The notes under the pieces: generated by a model | What the model was told of the DNA's origin: nothing | The model's input: only the letters and a program-made list of their open reading frames with translations | Database searches by the model: none | Assembly: GCA_021324885.1 (NCBI GenBank) | Contig: JAJPIF010000004.1 | Coordinates: 124,001-188,000 of the forward strand | Length of the DNA stretch: 64,000 nucleotides | Direction of reading: 5' to 3' | From: Pseudomonadota bacterium | Lineage (GTDB): Bacteria; Desulfobacterota; Binatia; Binatales; Binataceae | Translations under genes and position numbers: made by a program | Part shown: positions 19,220 through 28,158 of the stretch, one piece after another | Layout: every line of letters begins with the position of its first letter | Position numbering within the stretch: the stretch's first letter is position 1

Positions 19220-20434
19220 TCAATTCAGTTTGTAAACGCGGGCCGCGTTCTCGCCCAGGATCGCACGCCGCGCCGAATCATCCATTCCGGCCACCAGTCC
19301 TTTGAGATCTTCCATGTAACTCGCGGGATGATTGGAATGCGGATAATCGCTGGCCCAGAAGAATTTATCTTCGCCCACAATTTTGGTCAGCGGCGCCACG
19401 CAGCGCTCGAACGGGTCGGCCGAGATGAAACACTGGCGCTTGAAGTAATACGACGGCTTTTCGCGCAAACGCACCGACCCACCCGCAGTCGTGCCGCGAT
19501 AGAGCGCATCGGTCCAGTCCAGCCACGAACCGATCCATCCGGCACTCGATTCAAGGATTACCAGCCGAAGCCTCGGGAACCGATCGAAGACGCCGTAGGC
19601 GAAGATGCTCGCCAACGCCATTTGGACCGCCGAGACGCCGCTGGCGTTGAAATACCAGTCTGACCAGTTCACATCGTCGAAACGATGATGGATGCTCAAG
19701 TCGGGATTGTCGAGCGAGGGATGGAGCGCCAGCGGCACATCGAGATCCTGCGCTGCGGCAAACACCGGATCGTGGTCGGGATGGCCGTGAGACTTGCGGT
19801 TCATCGTATAGCAATAGACCCACGCCCCCTTGCATCCGTCCTTGACCGCGCGCTCCAGTTCGCGGACGGCAGCGGGCGGATCGGCCAGCACAAGGTGCGC
19901 GATCGGGATCAGACGGCCGTTGGAATCGCGGCAGAAATCGGCGATCCATCGGTTATAAGCTTGCGCGTAGGCGTTGGCCAGATCGATGTCGGTCACATGG
20001 GCGCCCCACACCAGTCCCAGCGTCGGATAGAGGATCGCCTTGTCGATCTTTTCGTGGTCGAGCAATTCGACGCGTTCCTTGGGGTCCATGGTGCCGAAAC
20101 CGGCGCCGTTGAGATAGGTCGCATCGTCGCCCAGGCCGCGATCGAACGCGGGCTGGCTCGCCTGCCTGATAACGCTCTGACGGCGGCGCTCATTGAATTG
20201 ACGGATCCCTTCGTCACCCAACTCGTTGAGCCGCTTCATCCCGCCGAGCGACGCCAGGAAAGCCGGCGGCACCAGCGTCGAGGGCTTGCCGTCGATCTCC
20301 AAATACTCGCGCCCGTTGTCGTCAACTGCGATTCGCAGCGCGCGCTCGCGATACTTCGGTTCGATGTACCGCACCCAGGTATCGGGCGGTTCGAGGATGT
20401 GGCCGTCGGCGTCGATCACCAACTCGCGGGTCAT
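19220..20434 (-). CDS. Amidohydrolase-2 family metal-dependent hydrolase
   Basis: A 404-residue TIM-barrel enzyme of the amidohydrolase 2 (ACMSD-like) group. The N-terminal metal motif is DADGH (Asp10, His12), and LVILESSAGWIGSWLD and WASDYPHSNHPAS hold later ligand positions, the latter with the conserved Asp. Relatives decarboxylate or hydrolyse aromatic-ring cleavage products. The NTF2-like gene follows on the same strand. The start codon at 20434 leaves 288 bases to the divergent SDR gene, in which I see no recognisable element apart from short frames without good start signals. Confidence 0.9.
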   Translation of the reverse strand: MTRELVIDADGHILEPPDTWVRYIEPKYRERALRIAVDDNGREYLEIDGKPSTLVPPAFLASLGGMKRLNELGDEGIRQFNERRRQSVIRQASQPAFDRGLGDDATYLNGAGFGTMDPKERVELLDHEKIDKAILYPTLGLVWGAHVTDIDLANAYAQAYNRWIADFCRDSNGRLIPIAHLVLADPPAAVRELERAVKDGCKGAWVYCYTMNRKSHGHPDHDPVFAAAQDLDVPLALHPSLDNPDLSIHHRFDDVNWSDWYFNASGVSAVQMALASIFAYGVFDRFPRLRLVILESSAGWIGSWLDWTDALYRGTTAGGSVRLREKPSYYFKRQCFISADPFERCVAPLTKIVGEDKFFWASDYPHSNHPASYMEDLKGLVAGMDDSARRAILGENAARVYKLN

Positions 20435-20722
20435 GAAGACTTCCTCCCCGGTACGACTGCGCTAATATAACGCCGCCATGGACGCCTCGACAAACCGCTT
20501 CGCCGCAACCGGCGGGCTGTCTTTAGCCAGGTTCGATATGATGGGATTAGGACCGAGGTAACCGCCTGCATGGAAACCCTGAACATGAAGCGAAGCATGG
20601 TTGTAGCGGGCTCGAGGGTGACCGCAATTGGCAAAGTGTTTACCTATCATCAAGCGGCTGGAAGAGCTGGCGCGCGAATTGGTGGAACCGGCCGCAAAAC
20701 TCTCAAGTAGCAGGAGGCGATC

Positions 20723-21445
20723 ATGTCGCTGGCAGGGAAAACGGTCGTGGTTATCGGCGGGAGCTCAGGGATGGGACTCGCGACCGCCAAAGCGGCAAAG
20801 GCTGACGGCGCAAAGGTCGTGGTCACCGGCCGCACCCAGGAGCATCTGCGCGCCGCGCAGGACGAACTGGGATCGTCAGCGCGCGTGGTCGCGCTCGATG
20901 CTGCCGACGAAGCCGGAACGCGCGCCTTGTTCGAGGAACTGGGCCGGGTCGATCACGTATTCGTGACCGCGGCCACGCTGATATTCGATCCCGGGCTGAC
21001 CTCTGACAGCGCCGCCATCAGATCGGCAATCGACACGCGGTTTTGGGGATCCTACTACGCGGCTAAATATGCGGCGCCCAGGATGCCGCCGGACGGCTCG
21101 ATCACGTTCACCACCGGTACTGCGACCCGAAAGCCGCTTGCCGGCCTGGCGGTCGTCGCCGCCTCATGCGGCGCGGTGGAAGCGCTGGCCCGTGCCCTTG
21201 CCGTTGAACTGGCACCCATCCGCGTCAACACGATCGCGCCCGGCCTGATCGACACGCCGTTGCACGAAAGGATGGCGGGCGGGCGCGAACGGGCGGCCAA
21301 GCGGGTCGCCGCTATCGCCGCGACCCTTCCGCTCAAACGCGCCGGTCAGTCCCAGGATATCGCGGAAGCGGCACTGTTCCTGATGAAGAACAAATTCGCG
21401 ACTGGAATTACGCTGACGGTGGACGGCGGCGCTCTGCTGCAGTGA
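20723..21445 (+). CDS. SDR-fold protein with substituted catalytic Tyr and Lys
   Basis: A 240-residue short-chain dehydrogenase fold. The cofactor loop GGSSGMG (residues 12-18) and the ending AVELAPIRVNTIAPGLIDTP are normal. The active-site helix, which should read YxxxK, reads VAASC: Val145 replaces Tyr and Cys149 replaces Lys. I recall that a subgroup of SDRs carries such changes, so it may bind NAD(P) and be structural, or use another mechanism. A strong AGGAGG precedes the ATG by six bases. It diverges from the amidohydrolase. Confidence 0.87.
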   Translation: MSLAGKTVVVIGGSSGMGLATAKAAKADGAKVVVTGRTQEHLRAAQDELGSSARVVALDAADEAGTRALFEELGRVDHVFVTAATLIFDPGLTSDSAAIRSAIDTRFWGSYYAAKYAAPRMPPDGSITFTTGTATRKPLAGLAVVAASCGAVEALARALAVELAPIRVNTIAPGLIDTPLHERMAGGRERAAKRVAAIAATLPLKRAGQSQDIAEAALFLMKNKFATGITLTVDGGALLQ

Positions 21446-21458
21446 TTTTTACCAAAAT

Positions 21459-21495
21459 GAAAACGGGAGCGCCTGCCTTTCGCGGAGCGCTCCCG
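21459..21495 (-). terminator. Rho-independent terminator of the DUF1329 gene
   Basis: A 9-bp GC-rich stem (21464-21472 with 21487-21495) with a 14-base loop. Read on the minus strand it is followed by TTTTCATTTT. It lies 26 bases after the minus-strand DUF1329 stop and between two convergent genes. Confidence 0.65.
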
Positions 21496-21520
21496 CCCAG
21501 GTGATTGACGCACGCCGCCG

Positions 21521-22855
21521 CTAGCGCATGATGCGCGAAAGCGAACCGGGGAACGCCCAGGTCGCGGCATCCTTGAGATCGGCGCTGATTTGACTGGCGA
21601 ACTGCGTGGGAGCGTTGACATTGGATGAAGTCACATGCTGATTTTGGAAATCCCACATTATATCGACGTTCGCGGAATGGAACGTGGTCACGTCACCGGT
21701 GTCGATTTTAAGCGGACGCATCGGAATCAGGTTGAATTTCCAGAATTTCTGGTTGGCGTCATAGAAGTCCCAGCCTAACTGCGTCCACGTATCCGGATCG
21801 ATGTAGCCGACCTTGTGTCCATAGCAGTAGCTGCCAATTGCGGGCAGCGGACTGGTATCGACCACCATCACTTTGCGCAGTTCCCAGTTGCCCACGCTGG
21901 GTCCTGGGAAAGCCGGAACCGAACTCTTCAAATTGTAGTTCTGGTTGTTGTACATCCCTGGATTGTTGGCGTGGGTGATGAACAGCATTTTTTTAACGCC
22001 CAGCAGCTTGACGTTGAAGTTCGGAATCTGAAAAGCCATCCCGTCCGAATTGTCGTCCTGAACCCAGTCGGTGCCCAGGATGGGCGAGCAGCGAGCGGCG
22101 CTGGACAGCCGCAGCGAGCGGCGCAGCGAGGGCAGAAAGACATACACCTCCTGCACTTTTTCCGGATCATCGGGCTGCTGCGCGAGCTGGGTCGTATAGC
22201 GGGTCTGCTCCGGCGACAGCACGAAATAGCGCGCCGTCTGCAGATAACCGTTTCCGTAAGGTGGATTGATCGGCATCGTGGGGTCACTGATATGGCTCAA
22301 ACGCCAGTAAATGACCTCGGTAACCTGGGTAAAGATATTGTGAAAACGATCGACCAGACTTGTATCAGTCACATAACGGTAAATTGGCGGGATAAACCCG
22401 AAGAACGCGTTGTAGAGCACCTGCTCTCCAGCGAGATCGCCGCTGGGTTTCGGAAACGGTACGCCTGCCACATACCCTTTCACCGTGTAGCCGCCGCTTT
22501 GGATTTTCACCAGCCGAGTTTGTCCGGCATACTTCTCGGTATCCTCCTCCAACCTTTTGGCCATCGGTATGCTGACGGTTGGACCGACCTCGATCGTGAA
22601 GCCCGGATCGCTGCCGATCCTGAACGGGTATTGCTGACTGAACATCGCCTGAATCCCGATCGGCATGAACTTCTTATACTGCTGCCAGTTCTGCAGCGTG
22701 ATGCTGGTTCCAGGCGGGATTGTGTCCGGCGAATCCGCGGACGCCATCGCATCATAGTTGGCCGGATCCCACCTGATCTGGGCCTGCGCGGCGCCGGTGA
22801 TGCCAACGGTTAGGACCGCCATACAAACGAGGCCGTACGGAAATTTGAGTCTCAC
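21521..22855 (-). CDS. DUF1329 family secreted protein
   Basis: A 444-residue exported protein of the DUF1329 family, related to lipoprotein-sorting LolA-like folds and common in bacteria that degrade hydrocarbons and steroids; its function is not established. An ATG lies 15 bases upstream in frame, but GGAGG overlaps that ATG and sits eight bases before the GTG at 22855. The GTG start gives a clean signal peptide, MRLKFPYGLVCMAVLTVG, cleaved near AQA. The central motif RCSPILGTDWVQDDN and the C-terminal SLSRIMR are shared with a broken copy at 63032-63636. It stands alone, with a terminator after it. Confidence 0.88.
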   Translation of the reverse strand: MRLKFPYGLVCMAVLTVGITGAAQAQIRWDPANYDAMASADSPDTIPPGTSITLQNWQQYKKFMPIGIQAMFSQQYPFRIGSDPGFTIEVGPTVSIPMAKRLEEDTEKYAGQTRLVKIQSGGYTVKGYVAGVPFPKPSGDLAGEQVLYNAFFGFIPPIYRYVTDTSLVDRFHNIFTQVTEVIYWRLSHISDPTMPINPPYGNGYLQTARYFVLSPEQTRYTTQLAQQPDDPEKVQEVYVFLPSLRRSLRLSSAARCSPILGTDWVQDDNSDGMAFQIPNFNVKLLGVKKMLFITHANNPGMYNNQNYNLKSSVPAFPGPSVGNWELRKVMVVDTSPLPAIGSYCYGHKVGYIDPDTWTQLGWDFYDANQKFWKFNLIPMRPLKIDTGDVTTFHSANVDIMWDFQNQHVTSSNVNAPTQFASQISADLKDAATWAFPGSLSRIMR

Positions 22856-23148
22856 TAACCTTTCCTCCATTTTCAGTCTGATACGGACGCGCGGCCCCGC
22901 CGGCATTTCCTGATCGCTAGGGTTGGCAAAGTTAGCAGCCGCGCATCAAACCTGACCTAGACTAGTCGCGTCATCGTAATCGAATGTCAGAATCGAAGGA
23001 ACAACCGTTCAAGCGCCTCGAACACTCAGCCATGTCTGGTTTCAGGCATGGTGGTGCTGGGCGAGAGCGCAGCGGCGCCAGCAGTTGCGCCGGACTCGCT
23101 TTTCGGTTCACTTAATGGCGATAAGTTCTGTAAAGCGGGAGCTGTCCA

Positions 23149-23907
23149 GTGCCGTTCTTCGATTGCCACGGGGTGCGCCTGCATTATATCGACCAGGGAT
23201 CGGGGGCTGCGGTCCTGCTGATCCATTCGATGGCGTCCAACCTGCAACACGCGTGGGTCGATACGGGATGGTTTTCCGATCTGGCTTCGACTTTTCGAGT
23301 GATCGCGATCGATTGCCGCGGACACGGACTGAGCTCCAAATCCTACGAACCCGACTTTTATACGGCTGACAAAATGGCTGACGATGCTGCGCGGCTGCTG
23401 GATCATCTCGGGATCAGCCGCGTTCTGATAGCGGGCTATTCGATGGGCGCGTGCGTGGCGCTGAACCTGGCGGCCCGCTATCCGTCACGAGCGCGGGCCC
23501 TGGTGATTGGCGGCGTCAGCTCGCGCGCTTACAAAGAGCCGCCGCGCGACGAACTTGACCGATTGGTCGCCGCCCTGCGCGCTGACGATATCAGTTCACT
23601 CACCGACAAGGCTGCCCTGTTCATCCGCTCCTTTTGTCTGAAGAACGGCAATGATCCAAAGGCAATCGCCGCATTTTCGCTCCATAAGCGGCCCGATGTG
23701 GAGCAAAGCCAGCTCCGATCGATTCGCGCGCCGGTGCTAATCGCTGCCGGCACCAAAGATGCCGTCGTACAGGGTGTCGATGAGCTGGCGGGATCGATTC
23801 CCGACGCGCGCGTGATCATGCTGGAGGGACGCACTCACCTCGACGCACTGTCCGATCCCGGATTCAAACGGGCGGCGGCGGAGTTTTTCGCGTCCGCCCC
23901 GGAATAA
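23149..23907 (+). CDS. Alpha/beta hydrolase
   Basis: A 252-residue alpha/beta-hydrolase-fold enzyme. The oxyanion segment LLIHSMASN, the nucleophile elbow GYSMGA, the acid in IAAGTKDAVV and the general-base His in GRTHLDAL are all in place, so it is probably an active hydrolase or C-C bond hydrolase. The substrate is unknown. The start is GTG with GGGAG upstream. It stands alone, 293 bases from the divergent DUF1329 gene. Confidence 0.9.
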   Translation: MPFFDCHGVRLHYIDQGSGAAVLLIHSMASNLQHAWVDTGWFSDLASTFRVIAIDCRGHGLSSKSYEPDFYTADKMADDAARLLDHLGISRVLIAGYSMGACVALNLAARYPSRARALVIGGVSSRAYKEPPRDELDRLVAALRADDISSLTDKAALFIRSFCLKNGNDPKAIAAFSLHKRPDVEQSQLRSIRAPVLIAAGTKDAVVQGVDELAGSIPDARVIMLEGRTHLDALSDPGFKRAAAEFFASAPE

Positions 23908-23970
23908 GTCAGAAACCCAATTCCTGTCCCCTTCCCTGACAGACGCAGGCGCAACCGTGATGGGAATGGG

Positions 23971-24768
23971 CTACAGGCCGAGGACGTCGCGGATACTGTA
24001 CAGACCGTTGGGTTTGTCCACCAGCCAGGCAGCGGCGCGCAGGGCGCCGCTGGCCAGCGCCTCGCGGCTTTGGGTTCGATGGATCAACTCCATCCGCTCG
24101 CCCAGGCCGGCGAAGATGACGGTGTGATCACCGACGGCGTCGCCGCCGCGCAGTGCCATCACACCGATCTGGTCCGGCGGCCGCACGCCGGTGATTCCCT
24201 CGCGCCCGAAAACCGCCGATTTCTGCAAATCCTGGCCCCGCGCCGCCGCGATCGCGCGCGCCAATGCGAGCGCTGTACCGCTGGGCGCATCGACTTTGGT
24301 CCGATGATGGATCTCCAGCACCTCAGCGTCGAAGCCGTTCAGCAAGGTAGCCGCTTCGGCCACCAGTTTGATCAGCACGTTGATCCCGATGCTCATATTG
24401 GGTGCGATCAGCGTGCGCGTTTTGGGCGCCAGTGCGCGCGCCCGTGACTCCATCTCGGGGGTGAAGCCGGTCGAGCCGATCACGATTGCGGCTCCTTTGG
24501 CCGCCGCAATCTCCAGATGCTCCATCGAGGCCGCCGCGTTGGTGAAGTCCAGAGTCACCGTGTCGGGCGCCGCGACTGCCGCGTAATCGTCGCCGATTCG
24601 CACACCCAGCGCCCCCACCCCCGCGATCTCACCGGCGTCCGCTCCGACTGCCTTGACACCTTTGGCTTCGACCGCACCGACCAAAATGTGAGAGGGCTGC
24701 TGCACGATGAGCGAGGTCAGCATGCGGCCCATGCGGCCCGCCGCGCCCGCAACTATCAGCCTGGCCAT
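23971..24768 (-). CDS. dapB: 4-hydroxy-tetrahydrodipicolinate reductase
   Basis: Reduces hydroxy-tetrahydrodipicolinate with NAD(P)H on the lysine/diaminopimelate pathway. The 265 residues show the cofactor motif GAAGRMGRM, TLDFTNAAAS, GSTGF, the catalytic segment EIHHRTKVDAPSGTA with the His pair and Lys, and the HTVIFAGLGERMELIHRTQSR region. The open frame extends upstream, but MARLIVAGAAGRMG is the family start. It lies 61 bases downstream of the small Cys/His gene on the same strand; no dapA is nearby. Confidence 0.96.
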   Translation of the reverse strand: MARLIVAGAAGRMGRMLTSLIVQQPSHILVGAVEAKGVKAVGADAGEIAGVGALGVRIGDDYAAVAAPDTVTLDFTNAAASMEHLEIAAAKGAAIVIGSTGFTPEMESRARALAPKTRTLIAPNMSIGINVLIKLVAEAATLLNGFDAEVLEIHHRTKVDAPSGTALALARAIAAARGQDLQKSAVFGREGITGVRPPDQIGVMALRGGDAVGDHTVIFAGLGERMELIHRTQSREALASGALRAAAWLVDKPNGLYSIRDVLGL

Positions 24769-24829
24769 TGATTCACTCTCATCCGCGCGAGATTGGCTGC
24801 CAATTTGCCAGCTTTCCAGGCGGTCGGAT

Positions 24830-25081
24830 CTAAGCGCCGGCCGGCGTGGCTGCGGGCGCCGCAGGTGCGGCTTCCTGCTTCTTGCCGCGGGCGGCGTTGT
24901 AGTGTTCCTGGCACAGGCCGCCGTGAAAGCGCGGCTTGCGGCATTTCTCCTCGGTACAGGTCTTGTATCGCGCCTTGGGCATCTCACCAGCCTTCCACAA
25001 CCGGAAATGTTTGCGGCAATAGCCTTTGGCGATCACTTGATGGTTGCAGTCATTTACTTTGCAAGTACCCTTGTCTGCCAT
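24830..25081 (-). CDS. Small protein with a duplicated C-C-C-H putative zinc motif
   Basis: An 83-residue basic protein made of two repeats with identical spacing: Cys7-x4-Cys12-x9-Cys22-x2-His25 and Cys42-x4-Cys47-x9-Cys57-x2-His60. Each ends in G-Y/L-C-x-x-H. This pattern looks like two small zinc-binding units, followed by an Ala/Pro-rich tail. I do not recognise a named family; nucleic-acid or ribosome binding would suit the charge but is a guess. It lies 38 bases after gpsA and before dapB on the same strand, so it is likely cotranscribed with them. Confidence 0.75.
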   Translation of the reverse strand: MADKGTCKVNDCNHQVIAKGYCRKHFRLWKAGEMPKARYKTCTEEKCRKPRFHGGLCQEHYNAARGKKQEAAPAAPAATPAGA

Positions 25082-25119
25082 CGAAGCTTCTCGAAAATCG
25101 AAAATAAGATTTGCGATCC

Positions 25120-26121
25120 TTAAAATTCAGCTTTCAGTTCGCGGCTGAACAATCCTTCGACCATAGCCTGCGGCGGCTGATCTTCATAGAGGCAGCGGCA
25201 GACTGCGGCGACGATGGGCAGCTCGACATCCCAGCGCTCGCCCAGTTCGGCTACCAGGCGCGCGTTAACGACGCCTTCCGCGATCTGCGCCCCTATGCCG
25301 TCGTGCGGTGCGGCGGCTTCCCCACGTCCGATCCGCAGACCCCATGCGCGATTGCGCGACAGATCGCCGGTGCAGGTCAGGATGAGGTCGCCCAGCCCGG
25401 ACAGGCCCGCCAGCGTGTCGCGCCGCGCTCCCATCGCAGTCCCCAGACGCATCATTTCCGCCAGCCCGCGCGTAATCAACGCGGCCCGCGCGCTGGAGCC
25501 GAGCTGCAGTCCGTCGCTGATCCCGGCCGCGATCGCGATTACATTTTTCACCGCGCCGCCCAACTCAACGCCGAGCACGTCGGTGCTGCGATAGACCCGC
25601 AAAAACGGCACCGCCAACAAACGCTGCACCATCGCGGCGACCTGCTCCTCGCGCGCGGCGGCGACCAGGGCGGCGGGACGGCCGCGCGCCACTTCCGCCG
25701 CGAAACCGGGACCGGAAAGGGCGGCCATTTGCACCCCGCGAGGCAGCATTTCTCCCAGCGCCTGCGACATCGTCTTGAGCGAACGATGCTCCAGCCCCTT
25801 GGTGGCGCTGATAAAAACGGCGTCGTGCGGGATCGCCTCGATCAGCGGCGTGAGCATCGGACGCACGAACGCCGAGGGAATTGCGACCACTACCATCCGG
25901 CAGCGGCCGAGCGCGCCGGCCCAATCGGTGGTCAAGACCAGGGACTGGGGCAATTCGATGGCCGGGAGGTAAAGCGGGTTTTCCCGCCGGGCCGCCATCA
26001 GCTCGAGCTGCTCGGGACGCCTTACACACAGCGTGACCCGCCGGCCCGCGCGCGCCAGGGTGACGGCCAATGCCGTTCCCCAGGCTCCGGCGCCTAAAAT
26101 AGCGATTTCCGCTTCAATCAT
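25120..26121 (-). CDS. gpsA: Glycerol-3-phosphate dehydrogenase [NAD(P)+]
   Basis: Makes sn-glycerol 3-phosphate from dihydroxyacetone phosphate for phospholipid synthesis. The 333 residues show the Rossmann motif ILGAGAWGTALA, the SATKGLE segment, ALSGPGFAAEVARG, the catalytic Lys in VELGGAVKNVIAIAAGI, and NARAALITRGLAEM-like SSARAALITRGLAEMMRL. Its start overlaps the end of the upstream zinc-ribbon gene by eight bases, so the two are translationally coupled. Confidence 0.97.
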   Translation of the reverse strand: MIEAEIAILGAGAWGTALAVTLARAGRRVTLCVRRPEQLELMAARRENPLYLPAIELPQSLVLTTDWAGALGRCRMVVVAIPSAFVRPMLTPLIEAIPHDAVFISATKGLEHRSLKTMSQALGEMLPRGVQMAALSGPGFAAEVARGRPAALVAAAREEQVAAMVQRLLAVPFLRVYRSTDVLGVELGGAVKNVIAIAAGISDGLQLGSSARAALITRGLAEMMRLGTAMGARRDTLAGLSGLGDLILTCTGDLSRNRAWGLRIGRGEAAAPHDGIGAQIAEGVVNARLVAELGERWDVELPIVAAVCRCLYEDQPPQAMVEGLFSRELKAEF

Positions 26122-26965
26122 GATCGCGCCGCTTGCCGCGTTCGCAGTTGCCGGCGGTGCTGCCCCGCACCAGTCGCAGACCAGATCGCAGCGGTGGATT
26201 GAGCGTGCCGCAAACCGGGTGGGTGAGCTCGAAGCCGTGATCCGTAAGACATCCAGCGGCGCGCGTCATGTCAGCCCGCGCCACCATTATGCGGCGCAAC
26301 CCACCGGGCGGGGAACTGATAGCCCCCCGGGCGTTAATCGAAACCGTTTGTGCCTGGATTCCGCTAAGCCGCAGCCAGCTCCGCGCCGCCATCGCTTCGG
26401 CCAGGTCATAAGTTTCCAGCAAAGTCACCAGCTCCTGGCCAGTCCGGCCGGGCGGTCGCAGCCGCGCCAGAAGTATTTTCCCCGACACAACCGCGGAGAC
26501 GCCGATGAGCGAAACCACGAAACCCAGCGCGAACCATCGCGCATCATGCCCGATAGACAGCGGCAATCCGACGGCGAGCACGAAGATGGCAAAGACCAGC
26601 TTGCGCGTGGCAGCGCTCATACGGGCGACCCGGCGATGGCGGTAGGCGCGGCTGTGGTCGCGCCGCAGCTTGTCGAAGAACATGAAATGCAGTCCGCAAT
26701 GGATACAGGCCTGGCGCACCGCCAGTTCAGTGGCACAGCGGGGACACAGAATACGACGCAAAGCGCGGCACTGCGGACAGCGCGAAAACGGAATCGCGGA
26801 CTGAAAGCCGCATTGCTGGCAAATCGCTCCGGTGAGTACCAATTCGCCGGCGGCAAAGGCGTGCTTGGCGCCGCACCATTCGCAAAACGGCACCAATTGG
26901 CCCGCACGCGCTGCACAGACCAGGCATCTGAAACTGCGTCCTTCCATCGACTGTTGCAGCATCAA
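26114..26965 (-). CDS. Membrane protein with six CxxC zinc-ribbon pairs and a DUF2007-like tail
   Basis: A 283-residue protein of unknown function. The N-terminal 90 residues carry six CxxC pairs (Cys14/17, 28/31, 49/52, 63/66, 74/77, 87/90), enough for three zinc ribbons. Two transmembrane helices follow at about 122-140 and 146-165. Residues about 177-245 (LVTLLETYDLAEAMAARSWL, then RIMVARADMTRA) resemble DUF2007, a putative signal-transducing domain. Several Met codons are possible starts (26965, 26962, 26947). It overlaps gpsA by eight bases. Confidence 0.72.
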   Translation of the reverse strand: MMLQQSMEGRSFRCLVCAARAGQLVPFCEWCGAKHAFAAGELVLTGAICQQCGFQSAIPFSRCPQCRALRRILCPRCATELAVRQACIHCGLHFMFFDKLRRDHSRAYRHRRVARMSAATRKLVFAIFVLAVGLPLSIGHDARWFALGFVVSLIGVSAVVSGKILLARLRPPGRTGQELVTLLETYDLAEAMAARSWLRLSGIQAQTVSINARGAISSPPGGLRRIMVARADMTRAAGCLTDHGFELTHPVCGTLNPPLRSGLRLVRGSTAGNCERGKRRDHD

Positions 26966-26986
26966 ATCCCAAGGGCCGAGCGCCGG

Positions 26987-27607
26987 TCAAACGGCCGAAC
27001 GGCAGGCCCGATACAAGGGCTCCAGTTCACGGAAGCCCTCCAACAGCTCGTCGCGATCGACCTTGAGCGCCTCCCGCACCGGCCATCCGAAACCCACGTC
27101 GATGCCGCCGGTCTTTTTCTCCAAAGCGCCCGCGAGTTGCTGCCAGAAATCGCCGTCAACACGTACCGCTGACGGCATCGTTTCGAAATTCCAATTGTCG
27201 TAACGCGCAAGCGTTGTGGAGCCCAGCGCACGCGTCAACTCGCCGCTGCGGTGCGCCAGCACCGACGCCATCTCTGGCCGATGGTCGGCTTCGGATTTGA
27301 CCACCACGCGAGCATGCAGTCCGAAGCGCGAGATGCACAAACCCAGATATGGATAGCGCTTGTAGCCCTTGGGGGAAGGGCCGAACGCGCACCAGGTCTC
27401 GGGTGGCGGGTTGACGGTGCGGCGCGCATGTTTGGCCACGTGGGGGAACAACTCCAGATGGAGCTTACGCGCTAATTGCGGCGCCAATTCGTCGCCCAGG
27501 CGCAAAAGCTTGGGCCGCACGCAGGCATATAACTGGGCCATCCGCTCGTTGAATCCCTCGATCCTGAAGACCTGGAAATCAGCCCTGTTAAATCCCAGTG
27601 TCGCCAT
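26987..27607 (-). CDS. DUF1054 (YktB-type) protein
   Basis: A 206-residue protein matching DUF1054, known mainly from Firmicutes as YktB and of unknown function. Recognisable segments are GFNRADFQVFRIEGFNERM, the HVAKHARRTVNPPPETW stretch and GYKRYPYLGLCI. Its presence in a lineage with this gene content is a little unexpected and may reflect transfer, although codon use looks like that of its neighbours. It lies 21 bases before the zinc-ribbon gene on the same strand, so it heads the run through gpsA to dapB. Confidence 0.8.
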   Translation of the reverse strand: MATLGFNRADFQVFRIEGFNERMAQLYACVRPKLLRLGDELAPQLARKLHLELFPHVAKHARRTVNPPPETWCAFGPSPKGYKRYPYLGLCISRFGLHARVVVKSEADHRPEMASVLAHRSGELTRALGSTTLARYDNWNFETMPSAVRVDGDFWQQLAGALEKKTGGIDVGFGWPVREALKVDRDELLEGFRELEPLYRACRSAV

Positions 27608-27686
27608 CTCCTCTAGCCCTCACATCCCAGCCTGTCATGGACAGGCCGGCCAGCTTGTCATCCTCGTCCGGGCTGCATTTTGCGAA

Positions 27687-28064
27687 CTACTTCGCTCCCG
27701 ACCGCCGCTGCGTTATCGACTGCTCCCAGTTACGCCCATCAAAGCGCTTCACCTTAAGTCGGTCCAAATCTATGCCGTCCAGGCAGCGCGCATTAACATC
27801 GATTTTATCCGGATCGGAGCGCGGGATGTAATACGACGCCACGCCGCAGCGGGAGCAGAACAGATGCTTCGCCGTTCCCGTGTTGAACTGGTATGTCGAC
27901 AGCGCCTGCCCGCCCGCGATCAGACGGAAATTTTGCGGCGGAACAATCCAATGCAAGTAGCCCTTGCGGGTGCAAATCGAGCAATTGCACTCCTCGACTT
28001 CGGACAGTTCGCCTTCCACCTCGAAGACGACCGCCCCGCAATGGCATCCGCCACGCAAACGCAT
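27687..28064 (-). CDS. GFA/CENP-V-type zinc-binding protein
   Basis: A 125-residue protein of the GFA family, named for glutathione-dependent formaldehyde-activating enzyme. All zinc-ligand cysteines are present: GGCHCG (Cys7, Cys9), CNCSIC (Cys26, 28, 31) and CSRCG (Cys70, Cys73). The upstream open frame adds 38 residues without similarity, so I start at the ATG at 28064. The actual substrate in most members is unproven. It diverges from moaA, with about 95 bases between the starts. Confidence 0.88.
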   Translation of the reverse strand: MRLRGGCHCGAVVFEVEGELSEVEECNCSICTRKGYLHWIVPPQNFRLIAGGQALSTYQFNTGTAKHLFCSRCGVASYYIPRSDPDKIDVNARCLDGIDLDRLKVKRFDGRNWEQSITQRRSGAK

Positions 28065-28158
28065 CGCTTCTAGTGTATCGCAATCGTGCTCCAGGCTGAA
28101 AACGCCGCGCCGGGGACGCTGGTGGCGCCAAAGGCGACAAGCTATTAGCATAAGAGAT

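Noticed and set aside
20570-20710. A 46-codon plus-strand frame just before the atypical SDR gene.
   Set aside because: Poor SD spacing, no hydrophobic or conserved look, and it ends 12 bases before a gene with its own strong SD.
26033-27172. A 379-codon plus-strand frame opposite gpsA, the zinc-ribbon gene and DUF1054.
   Set aside because: Antisense shadow: Arg/Gln/His-rich, crosses three minus-strand genes.
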